Below are positions 1 to 5,234 of a DNA stretch of 5,234 nucleotides, piece after piece. The translations under genes and the position numbers were made by a program. The DNA is from Bacteroidales bacterium Bact_20. Lineage in GTDB: Bacteria; Bacteroidota; Bacteroidia; Bacteroidales; DTU049. Where the stretch lies: the NCBI GenBank assembly GCA_001603615.1, contig LUZL01000203.1, positions 1 through 5,234 of the forward strand. The letters are read 5' to 3'. How positions within the stretch are numbered: position 1 is the first letter of the stretch; every line of letters starts with the position of its first letter. The notes under the pieces were generated by a model that had not been told where the DNA came from, searched no databases, and saw only the letters and a list, made by a program, of their open reading frames with translations.

Positions 1-759
1 ATACCTGGTAAAGAAGCTCCTAAATTATTATTTGAAGATCATGTGAATGCTATGAAATGTGGTTCTGTAATAGTAGATCTAGCTGCAGCTACAGGTGGTA
101 ATTGTATTTTTACTAAAAAAGATGAAATCATTACTACTGATAATGGAGTAACTATCCTGGGAAAAGTAAATATGATGCCTACTCAAGCCAGCTTTTTATA
201 TGGTAATAATCTAATAAATTTTATCGAAGAGTTAGGTACTGCTGATAATTTTGCAATTAATATGGAAGATGATGTCATCAAACGAGCTATGGTAGTATAT
301 AATGGCAAAGTAAATTGGCCACCAGAACCATTGCCAGTGAGTGCTAAAAAACGAACTAATATTTCTAAATCTGTAGAACAAGAGACTATCTCTAAAGCTA
401 AAAAAGCACGTAAACAATTGATTAATAATGCTATTTATCTAATTATAGTAGGAATAATATTATTTTTCCTTGGCAAGATAGCTCCACCAGAGTTTATGAG
501 GCATATAACAGTTTTTGTTTTAGCAATTTTCGTTGGTTGGAATGTAATTTGGAATGTTACACATTCACTCCATACTCCACTGATGTCAGTTACTAATGCT
601 ATTAGTGGAATTATTATCATTGGTGGATTATTACAAATGCAAACAAATATAGCAGATGCTAGATCAATACTAGCCTTTATATCTGTATTAATCGCTTGCA
701 TTAATATTGTAGGTGGTTTTTTAGTTACTTATAGAATGTTAAAAATGTTTAAAAAATAA
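1..759 (+). CDS. pntA: NAD(P)+ transhydrogenase subunit alpha, 3' portion (5' end outside window)
   Basis: This is the C-terminal 252 residues of PntA, the subunit that binds NAD(H) and forms part of the proton channel of the inner-membrane transhydrogenase (NADH + NADP+ + H+ out -> NAD+ + NADPH + H+ in). The frame is open from base 1, which encodes IPGKEAPKLL, so the GTG at 43 is internal. By comparison with E. coli PntA (510 residues) about half the protein is missing. Visible residues 21-35 (GSVIVDLAAATGGNC) belong to the NAD-binding domain I. A charged linker (about 114-141) follows, then four hydrophobic segments at about 142-159, 165-187, 194-213 and 220-243. The HTPLMSVTNAISG motif, typical of the alpha membrane domain, lies at about 191-203. 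The ending RMLKMFKK matches the family C-terminus. Domain I and the membrane part are fused in one chain, as in E. coli, rather than split into PntAA and PntAB. The TAA stop is 8 nt before pntB, so the two are co-transcribed. Confidence 0.97.
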   Translation: MPGKEAPKLLFEDHVNAMKCGSVIVDLAAATGGNCIFTKKDEIITTDNGVTILGKVNMMPTQASFLYGNNLINFIEELGTADNFAINMEDDVIKRAMVVYNGKVNWPPEPLPVSAKKRTNISKSVEQETISKAKKARKQLINNAIYLIIVGIILFFLGKIAPPEFMRHITVFVLAIFVGWNVIWNVTHSLHTPLMSVTNAISGIIIIGGLLQMQTNIADARSILAFISVLIACINIVGGFLVTYRMLKMFKK

Positions 760-767
760 TTAAGTTT

Positions 768-2150
768 ATGATATCAGCAGAAATTCAAACAGCAGCATAT
801 TTATTTGCTTCTATATTATTTATTTTAAGTCTCTCTGGTTTGTCTAATCAAGAATCTGCTAAAAGAGGCGTAGTATTTGGTATTATTGGTATGGTAGTGG
901 CAGTTGTAGCTACTTTACTAGGGAATATTCATGGTTATGGATATATAATTATTGCAATGTTAATAGCCTCAGTTATAGGTATATTAGTTGCTAGGAAAGT
1001 GCAAATGACAGCTATGCCACAGCTAATAGCTATGCTGCATAGTTTCGTTGGTTTAGCAGCTGTATTGGTAGGTTATGGATCATATATAGATCCTAAGACT
1101 TTAGATTTATTAGGTGCAGAGAGAACTATTCATTACATAGAAATATATCTAGGCGTCTTCATAGGAGCTATAACATTCACTGGATCAATAATAGCTTGGG
1201 GTAAATTAACCGAAAAAGTTACTCCCAAACCAATAGTATACAAAGGGAAAGATATGATTAATGTATTATTACTTTTAGTGTCTATTGTTTTAGGAGTATT
1301 TTTTGTATTAGCACCAGGTATAGAAGGGATGCCCTATTTAGCTATTATGACAGGAATAGCAGCTTTTTTTGGCATTATATTAGTAATGGCTATAGGAGGA
1401 GCAGATATGCCAGTAGTTATTTCAATGTTAAACTCTCTATCTGGGTGGGCAGCAGCAGCTTCTGGTTTTACTCTGGGGAATGATTTATTGATAGTAACAG
1501 GTGCTTTAGTTGGTAGCTCAGGTGCCATACTATCTATTATTATGTGTAAAGCCATGAACAGATCTTTTTTTGCTGTTATTTCTGGTGGTTTTGGGCAAGA
1601 AATTAAAACAGGTACTAAAATAGAAGGGAAGGTTACCTCCATTACACACGAAGAAGCAGCTGAATGGTTAAAAGAAGCTCAGTCTATTGTTATCGTACCT
1701 GGTTATGGTATGGCAGTAGCTAAAGCTCAATATCCTATTCATGATTTAGTAGAAAAACTAAGAAAAGAAGGTAAAACAGTAAAATTTGGTATTCACCCTG
1801 TAGCTGGTAGACTACCAGGTCATATGAATGTATTGCTTGCAGAGGCTAATGTACCTTATGATATCGTTTTAGAAATGGATGAAATAAATCCAGAACTTCC
1901 AGAAACTGACGTTGTTTTAGTGATCGGTGCTAATGATACTGTGAATCCAGGAGCTCAAGAAGATCCTTTTAGTCCTATCTATGGAATGCCAGTAATAGAA
2001 GTATGGAAAGCTAAAAGAGTCATAGTGATGAAACGTTCAATGGCTGTAGGCTATGCAGGTGTAGAAAATCCTTTATTCTATAAAGAAAATGCAGCTATGC
2101 TCTATGGCGATGCTAAAGAAAGTGTAGATAAGATAAATTCTCTTCTGTAA
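768..2150 (+). CDS. pntB: NAD(P)+ transhydrogenase subunit beta
   Basis: This complete 460-residue protein has the usual length for PntB (E. coli about 462). It provides most of the transmembrane proton channel (domain II) and the NADP(H)-binding domain III of the transhydrogenase. Residues 1 to about 275 are strongly hydrophobic, with about eight to nine membrane segments. The residues known to matter for proton transfer in E. coli occur at the same numbers: His91 (in LHSFVGLAAVLVG), Asp213 (GGADMPVV) and Asn222 (MLNSLSGWAAAA). The signature GALVGSSGAILS is at 245-256. Domain III, about 305-460, has the NADP-binding GYGMAVAKAQYP (312-323), GIHPVAGRLPGHMNVLLAEA (341-360), IGANDTVNP (386-394) and KRSMAVGYAG (422-431). 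The ATG at 768 gives an N-terminus that aligns with the family and lies 8 nt after the pntA stop. There is no Shine-Dalgarno sequence, so translational coupling is likely. No key residue is missing and the enzyme should be functional. Confidence 0.98.
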   Translation: MISAEIQTAAYLFASILFILSLSGLSNQESAKRGVVFGIIGMVVAVVATLLGNIHGYGYIIIAMLIASVIGILVARKVQMTAMPQLIAMLHSFVGLAAVLVGYGSYIDPKTLDLLGAERTIHYIEIYLGVFIGAITFTGSIIAWGKLTEKVTPKPIVYKGKDMINVLLLLVSIVLGVFFVLAPGIEGMPYLAIMTGIAAFFGIILVMAIGGADMPVVISMLNSLSGWAAAASGFTLGNDLLIVTGALVGSSGAILSIIMCKAMNRSFFAVISGGFGQEIKTGTKIEGKVTSITHEEAAEWLKEAQSIVIVPGYGMAVAKAQYPIHDLVEKLRKEGKTVKFGIHPVAGRLPGHMNVLLAEANVPYDIVLEMDEINPELPETDVVLVIGANDTVNPGAQEDPFSPIYGMPVIEVWKAKRVIVMKRSMAVGYAGVENPLFYKENAAMLYGDAKESVDKINSLL

Positions 2151-2171
2151 TTTTATTTTTGATAAATACTA

Positions 2172-2232
2172 ATATATTAACTGTGGTGGAATGAAAATCA
2201 AAAGTTTTCACTCTATCACAGTTAATTTTTAT
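2172..2232 (+). terminator. Intrinsic terminator of pntAB
   Basis: A long inverted repeat starts about 25 nt after the pntB stop. The outer arms, 2177-2185 (TTAACTGTG) and 2217-2225 (CACAGTTAA), are perfectly complementary. The stem continues inward to 2198/2204 with G-U wobbles at 2186/2216, 2188/2214 and 2198/2204, one A-C mismatch at 2191/2211, and a 5-nt loop at 2199-2203. A T-run (2226-2230) follows directly. The wobble pairs are stable only in the + strand transcript; on the - strand they become C-A mismatches. This points to the pntAB mRNA as the functional form. Confidence 0.8.
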
Positions 2233-2452
2233 ATTTCATTAGTTAATATTTTATTAAAATCTAAAAATCTAAATAAAACTTAAAATAAATTACATATTTT
2301 TATTCCTGATCAAAAGAAACAAGAGAATAAAAGATATTTTAATTTTTTGAATCATTTAAGCAAAAAAGAGTATTTTAAAAAAAAGATAAAAAAGATATGA
2401 AACTAATCCAATTTATTTACAAACATTTATTTTTGTAGTTTAATTCACATAA
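2233..2452. other. Gene-free A+T-rich convergent intergenic stretch
   Basis: This is the middle of the 368-base region between the converging pntAB and rplM-tsf operons. It consists mostly of A and T runs. I see no tRNA or other RNA gene, no credible coding frame on either strand and no TAnnTTTG promoter box. The only small patterns are imperfect A-rich repeats, such as TAAAATCT/TAAAAATCT near 2256-2271 and AAAAGATA near 2378-2397, and a weak stem between AAACTA (2400-2405) and TAGTTT (2436-2441). All are expected by chance at this composition. Confidence 0.7.
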
Positions 2453-2483
2453 CACAAAGAGCCTCTTTTAGAGGCTCTTTGTG
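2453..2483 (-). terminator. Palindromic hairpin terminator downstream of tsf, possibly bidirectional
   Basis: A perfect 14-bp inverted repeat lies about 35 nt after the tsf stop: left arm 2453-2466, right arm 2470-2483, with a 3-nt loop. Its G+C core (GAGCCTC/GAGGCTC) stands out from the surrounding A+T-rich DNA. On the - strand the core is followed by TTTGTGTTATG, a broken U-tract. Because the arms are perfectly complementary, the + strand also reads CTCTTTGTG after the core. The element can therefore act in both directions, as a terminator for tsf and as a backstop for pntAB read-through. Neither side has a clean long U-run, so efficiency is uncertain. Confidence 0.75.
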
Positions 2484-2518
2484 AAAAAATTTTATAATTA
2501 TGAAAAATTGTTGAGTTA

Positions 2519-3352
2519 TTATGATCCTAGAGCAAATCTGTAAAATTTAGTAACTTTGATTTCTGGATCTATAGATTTTATATAGTCATTAACATTTTTA
2601 TCATTTTCCATAATGTACTCTTGATTTAGAAGTGTACTTTCTTGATAAAATTTATTTAATCTGCCTTGAGCTATTTTTTCGATTAAATCTTCTGGTTTAC
2701 CTTCTCTTCTTGCTAATTCTCTAGCTACATCAAGTTCTTTATTTATTACATCTTCTGATAAGTCATTTTTATCAATAGCTATTGGATTCATAGCAGCTAT
2801 TTGCATAGTTAAATTACGACCAAGCTCTAAAGCTTTTTCTGAAGCTTTAGATAGACCAATGATAGCACCTACACGGCCATTATGATGATTATATCCTACT
2901 ACTAGAGGGGATTCAATATATTCATAATGTGATAGTTGAATTTTTTCGCCAGATTTTGCCATGAAGTTATTAATATTTTCTTCAATAGTAATGTCATTAA
3001 GTGATGCTTTCAAAAGATCTTCTAGAGTCTTAATTTTATTATTTAAAGCGATATTTGCAATATCATTAGCTAATTTAACAAATTCTTCATTTTTAGAAAC
3101 GAAATCTGTTTCGCAATTAAGCATCATTATAATACCGAATGATTGATCATCAGAAATTTTTGTAATTACAATACCTTCATTTGCTGATCTATCAGCTCTA
3201 TTATTAGCAACTTTTTGACCTTTTTTTCTTAAAATTTCAATAGCTTTATCGAAATCTCCTTCAGATTCTTCTAAAGCTTTTTTACAATCCATCACACCTA
3301 AACCTGTGAGATCACGAAGTTTATATACATCTTTTGCACTAATATTTGCCAT
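2519..3352 (-). CDS. tsf: Translation elongation factor Ts
   Basis: EF-Ts is the cytoplasmic guanine-nucleotide exchange factor that releases GDP from EF-Tu so it can be reloaded with GTP and aminoacyl-tRNA. The 277-residue protein is full length for the Bacteroidota form. Residues 5-45 form the N-terminal UBA-like domain that binds EF-Tu (KLRDLTGLGVMDCKKAL at 11-27, then ILRKKGQK). The signature TDFVSKNEEF begins at residue 82; its TDFV motif is the element that inserts into EF-Tu to disturb the Mg2+/nucleotide site. The remaining core has the expected AMNP(I) motif near 187-191 and the conserved STLLNQEYIM segment near 238-247, ending in TKFYRFALGS. The ATG at 3352 gives the standard start MANISAKDVYKLR and lies 4 nt after the rpsB stop. 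There is no Shine-Dalgarno sequence, so coupled translation with rpsB is likely. It is the last gene of the operon. Confidence 0.98.
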   Translation of the reverse strand: MANISAKDVYKLRDLTGLGVMDCKKALEESEGDFDKAIEILRKKGQKVANNRADRSANEGIVITKISDDQSFGIIMMLNCETDFVSKNEEFVKLANDIANIALNNKIKTLEDLLKASLNDITIEENINNFMAKSGEKIQLSHYEYIESPLVVGYNHHNGRVGAIIGLSKASEKALELGRNLTMQIAAMNPIAIDKNDLSEDVINKELDVARELARREGKPEDLIEKIAQGRLNKFYQESTLLNQEYIMENDKNVNDYIKSIDPEIKVTKFYRFALGS

Positions 3353-3356
3353 ATAT

Positions 3357-4190
3357 TTATTCCTTTTTTCTTGTTCTACGTTGTTTATTTGATTTTCCTT
3401 CTTCGTCTACCTCTGCAGAAGCTTCCATAACTTTTATTTTCTTTTCTTTTTGTTTTTCTTCACTATATTCGTCATCTTCTTTTTCTGCTTCTTCCATAGC
3501 ACCTATACGTTCATTGAGACCTTTATTCACTGAATCCACGAAACTTTCTAAAATTGTTTGAATAGATTTAGCAGCATCATCATTAGCTGGAATAGGATAA
3601 TCAACTAATTGTGGATTAGCGTTAGTATCTACTATAGCGAAAACAGGTATATTAAGTTTTTTAGCTTCAGCTACAGCAATATGTTCTTTTATAATATCAA
3701 CTACAAACAGAGCACTCGGTAGTCGTACCATAGTAGCGATAGAGCCAAATGTTTTTTCTAATTTAGCTCTTTGTCTAGCAAGCTGAAGTCTTTCTCTTTT
3801 AGAAATATTAGAAAATGAAGGATCGTTCATCATTTTATCTATTTGTTGCATTTTTTTGATAGATTTTCTAATAGTAACGAAATTTGTAAGTAATCCGCCA
3901 GGCCAACGTTCAGTAATATAGGGCATGTTAATTTTTTTTGCTGCATTACCTACTATTTCTTTAGCTTGTTTTTTTGTTCCTACAAATAAGATTTTTTTGC
4001 CAGCACGACCTAGGTTAAAACCTGCTTGATTAGCTTCTTCTAATTTTGCTAAGGTTTTATTTAGATCTATGATATGAATCCCATTTTTCTCCATAAAAAT
4101 ATATGGAGCCATGTTTGGATGCCATTTACGAGTTAGATGTCCAAAATGACATCCAGCTTCTAGGAGTTGATCGAATGTTAATTGTTCCAT
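3357..4190 (-). CDS. rpsB: 30S ribosomal protein S2 (uS2)
   Basis: S2 is a late-assembling small-subunit protein at the head-body junction near the exit of the mRNA channel. Recognisable blocks are AGCHFGHLTRKWHPNMAPYI (12-31), NGIHIIDLNKT (36-46), the GTKKQAK segment (71-77), ERWPGGLLTNF (94-104), LPSALFVVDI (157-166) and IPVFAIVDTNANP...PIPANDDA (181-206). These cover the whole S2 fold, including the coiled-coil insertion around 110-150. After about residue 230 comes a roughly 45-residue, highly charged tail, acidic at first (EEAEKEDDEYSEE) and then basic (NKQRRTRKKE at the end). It is probably disordered; Bacteroidota S2 proteins often carry such a tail of variable length. The ATG at 4190 gives MEQLTFDQLLEAG, which matches the family start. 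The rpsB-tsf pairing is near universal in bacteria. A 109-nt gap upstream separates it from rpsI and may hold a leader element. Confidence 0.98.
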   Translation of the reverse strand: MEQLTFDQLLEAGCHFGHLTRKWHPNMAPYIFMEKNGIHIIDLNKTLAKLEEANQAGFNLGRAGKKILFVGTKKQAKEIVGNAAKKINMPYITERWPGGLLTNFVTIRKSIKKMQQIDKMMNDPSFSNISKRERLQLARQRAKLEKTFGSIATMVRLPSALFVVDIIKEHIAVAEAKKLNIPVFAIVDTNANPQLVDYPIPANDDAAKSIQTILESFVDSVNKGLNERIGAMEEAEKEDDEYSEEKQKEKKIKVMEASAEVDEEGKSNKQRRTRKKE

Positions 4191-4222
4191 GTATTATGTT
4201 TTTTGTTTACTTTCCTTGTTAT

Positions 4223-4274
4223 ATCAACCATTGAGTAGTACAATATATTTATCTGTAGTCTCAATGATTTGGAT
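4223..4274 (-). promoter_or_regulatory. Candidate rpsB leader hairpin in the rpsI-rpsB gap
   Basis: Read on the - strand, this part of the 109-nt gap forms an imperfect hairpin. The core is CATTGAG (4266-4260) pairing perfectly with CTCAATG (4235-4229). An inner stem TACA/TGTA (4257-4254 with 4242-4239) is separated from it by a small internal loop. Outer pairs ATC/GAT and AA/TT (4274-4269 with 4227-4223) add length through two single-base bulges. No U-run follows, so it is not a typical terminator. It ends about 32 nt before the rpsB ATG. It could be a regulatory leader (S2 autoregulation is known in gammaproteobacteria) or an mRNA processing site. This is inference from the fold alone. Confidence 0.35.
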
Positions 4275-4299
4275 ACTAAACTTTGATATTTCATTAGCA

Positions 4300-4695
4300 T
4301 TAACGCTTAGAGAATTGATTCTTTTTACGTGCTTTTGGTTGACCGGGTTTTTTACGTTCTACCATACGTGAATCTCTTGTTAAGAGTTTATGTTTTTTTA
4401 ATATAGGTTTAAATTCGGGATTTTCTTCTACTAAAGCTTTAGCTATTGCTAAACGCAAAGCTTCTGCTTGTCCTTTTATGCCACCACCATCCAATCTGCC
4501 TTTTACACTATATTGTCCTAATGTTTCTGTCAATTTTAATGGTTGCTCTACAATATAATGTAGCGATAATGAAGGGAAATATTCTTTGTAATCTCTATTA
4601 TTAATAATAATCTCTTGCTTTCCATCTTCTATTTTTATAAGACGTATCCTAGCAATAGCTTCTTTTCTTCTACCAGAAATTATTTTATTTTCCAT
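4300..4695 (-). CDS. rpsI: 30S ribosomal protein S9 (uS9)
   Basis: S9 sits in the head of the small subunit, and its C-terminal tail reaches the P-site tRNA anticodon loop. The 131 residues match the family length. Visible features are the N-terminal GRRKEAIARIRL (8-19), the REYF-like segment DYKEYFPS (35-42), LDGGGIKGQAEALRLAIAKAL (69-89), the LLTRDSRMVERKKPGQPKAR block (103-122) and the canonical C-terminal SKR that contacts tRNA. Position 12, after GRRK, is Glu, where the family usually has Thr, Ser or Cys; this looks like a harmless substitution. The ATG at 4695 is 5 nt beyond the rplM stop codon. L13 and S9 are adjacent in most bacteria. The spacing here implies one transcript starting at the rplM promoter. 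Confidence 0.98.
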   Translation of the reverse strand: MENKIISGRRKEAIARIRLIKIEDGKQEIIINNRDYKEYFPSLSLHYIVEQPLKLTETLGQYSVKGRLDGGGIKGQAEALRLAIAKALVEENPEFKPILKKHKLLTRDSRMVERKKPGQPKARKKNQFSKR

Positions 4696-4700
4696 GCTAA

Positions 4701-5156
4701 CTATTTTATTTTATTTATATCAATGATTTTAGGTGATTGTGCTTGATGTGGATGTTCTGCTCCTGCATATACATGTAGATTCTTATAAATTTGTCTTCCT
4801 AGTCTATTTTTAGGTAGCATACCTTTCACTGCGTGTTCTACTATAAAAGTAGGTTTACGTTTAATAATGTCAGCTGCAGATTCTCCACGTCTACCATGAG
4901 GATATCCTGTATAGTGATAATACATTTTTTGCTGAAATTTCTTACCTGTCAATACGATTTTATCTGCATTGATAACTATCACATTGTCTCCACAATCTAC
5001 ATGTGGTGTATAGCCAGGTTTGTGTTTACCTCTTAATACATATGCGACTCTCGATGCTAATCTACCTACTGGCAAACCTGCTGCATCTACCACTACCCAT
5101 TCCTTATTTACAGTTTGAGCATTCAAATGTACCGTTTTATAACTTAATGTATCCAT
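4701..5156 (-). CDS. rplM: 50S ribosomal protein L13 (uL13)
   Basis: L13 is an early-assembling 23S rRNA-binding protein of the large subunit. The 151-residue protein has the Bacteroidota-type start MDTLSYKT, about eight residues longer at the N-terminus than the minimal form. Conserved blocks are EWVVVDAAGLPVGRLAS (19-35), LRGKHKPGYTPHVDCGD (41-57), the VINADKIVLTGKK stretch (61-73), YYHYTGYPHGRRGES (79-93), AVKGMLPKNRLGRQIYKNL (109-127) and HVYAGAEHPHQAQ (128-140), which carries the usual family ending (L.VY.G..HPH.AQ.P). The ATG at 5156 lies about 29 nt downstream of a Bacteroidota -7 box. The leader is A+T-rich without a Shine-Dalgarno sequence, which is normal for the phylum. It is the first gene of the rplM-rpsI-rpsB-tsf cluster. 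Confidence 0.98.
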   Translation of the reverse strand: MDTLSYKTVHLNAQTVNKEWVVVDAAGLPVGRLASRVAYVLRGKHKPGYTPHVDCGDNVIVINADKIVLTGKKFQQKMYYHYTGYPHGRRGESAADIIKRKPTFIVEHAVKGMLPKNRLGRQIYKNLHVYAGAEHPHQAQSPKIIDINKIK

Positions 5157-5184
5157 TGATTTAATTTTTCAGTATTTTGGTTTG

Positions 5185-5212
5185 CAAAAGTAATAATTTT
5201 TTTTCTAACAAA
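5185..5212 (-). promoter_or_regulatory. Bacteroidota-type promoter of rplM
   Basis: On the - strand, TACTTTTG at 5192-5185 fits the Bacteroidota -7 consensus TAnnTTTG exactly. A TTTG at the end of a T-run (5212-5209) serves as the -33 box, 16 nt upstream, slightly shorter than the commonest spacing. Transcription would start around 5177-5181 and leave a 5' leader of only about 20-25 nt before the rplM ATG. The consensus is established for Bacteroides and Flavobacterium sigma factors; its use here is inferred from the match and position. Confidence 0.7.
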
Positions 5213-5234
5213 AAAATTTTATTACAAATCTTTT

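Noticed and set aside
1334..1642. 102-codon open frame on the - strand inside pntB
   Set aside because: It lies opposite a highly conserved PntB membrane region, resembles no known protein, and has no start context; it is a shadow of the codon bias of pntB.
2397..2438. Short frame ATG AAA CTA ... TAG encoding 13 residues (MKLIQFIYKHLFL) on the + strand
   Set aside because: It is only 13 codons in very A+T-rich DNA, has no promoter or ribosome-binding signal, and lies after the pntAB terminator; chance expectation is high.
2231..2452. Possible tRNA or small RNA gene in the convergent intergenic region
   Set aside because: No cloverleaf-like arms, no G+C-rich conserved block and no promoter box are visible apart from the two terminator hairpins flanking it.
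3346..3561. Ser/Phe-rich open frame on the + strand opposite the end of rpsB
   Set aside because: Its Ser/Phe richness is the complement of the Glu/Lys codons of the S2 tail; no independent evidence of coding.
4206..4219. AAGGAAAG on the - strand as a Shine-Dalgarno for rpsB
   Set aside because: It lies about 20 nt from the ATG, too far for normal pairing, and Bacteroidota rarely use Shine-Dalgarno sequences.
4241..4264. TATATTG with an upstream TTG on the - strand as a possible promoter for rpsB
   Set aside because: It lacks the full TAnnTTTG pattern, the spacer is only about 14 nt, and it lies within the candidate hairpin; similar matches are common in A+T-rich DNA.

Overview
The window comes from an A+T-rich bacterial chromosome (roughly 30% G+C by eye), almost certainly a member of the phylum Bacteroidota. 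The evidence is: (i) the N-terminus of L13 (MDTLSYKT...) and the C-terminus of EF-Ts (...STLLNQEYIM...) are of Bacteroidota type; (ii) the gene order is rplM-rpsI-rpsB-tsf; (iii) no gene start has a convincing Shine-Dalgarno sequence, only A-rich leaders; (iv) rplM is preceded by a Bacteroidota-type promoter (TAnnTTTG -7 box with an upstream TTTG). The low G+C would suit a host-associated or genome-reduced lineage, but the window cannot prove that. I could not assign a genus.

Layout. Bases 1-2150 (+ strand) hold the 3' half of pntA and complete pntB, the two subunits of the proton-translocating NAD(P)+ transhydrogenase. They are followed by a long hairpin plus U-tract that looks like the operon terminator. 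Bases 2151-2518 are a gene-free, very A+T-rich convergent intergenic region. It ends in a perfect 14-bp palindromic hairpin that should terminate the opposing operon. Bases 2519-5156 (- strand) hold, in transcription order, rplM (L13), rpsI (S9), rpsB (S2) and tsf (EF-Ts). The spacing is very tight within the pairs rplM/rpsI (5 nt) and rpsB/tsf (4 nt), but 109 nt separate rpsI from rpsB. That gap can fold into an imperfect hairpin in the rpsB leader.

Function. PntA and PntB together form a membrane pump that uses the proton-motive force to reduce NADP+ with NADH. The other four genes serve translation: one large-subunit protein, two small-subunit proteins and the elongation factor that recycles EF-Tu.

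All six coding genes are ordinary, intact-looking core genes (pntA is cut only by the window edge). I found no mobile element, CRISPR array, RNA gene or unknown system. The points worth a second look are non-coding: the strand-specific terminator after pntB, the bidirectional hairpin after tsf, the rplM promoter and the possible rpsB leader structure.
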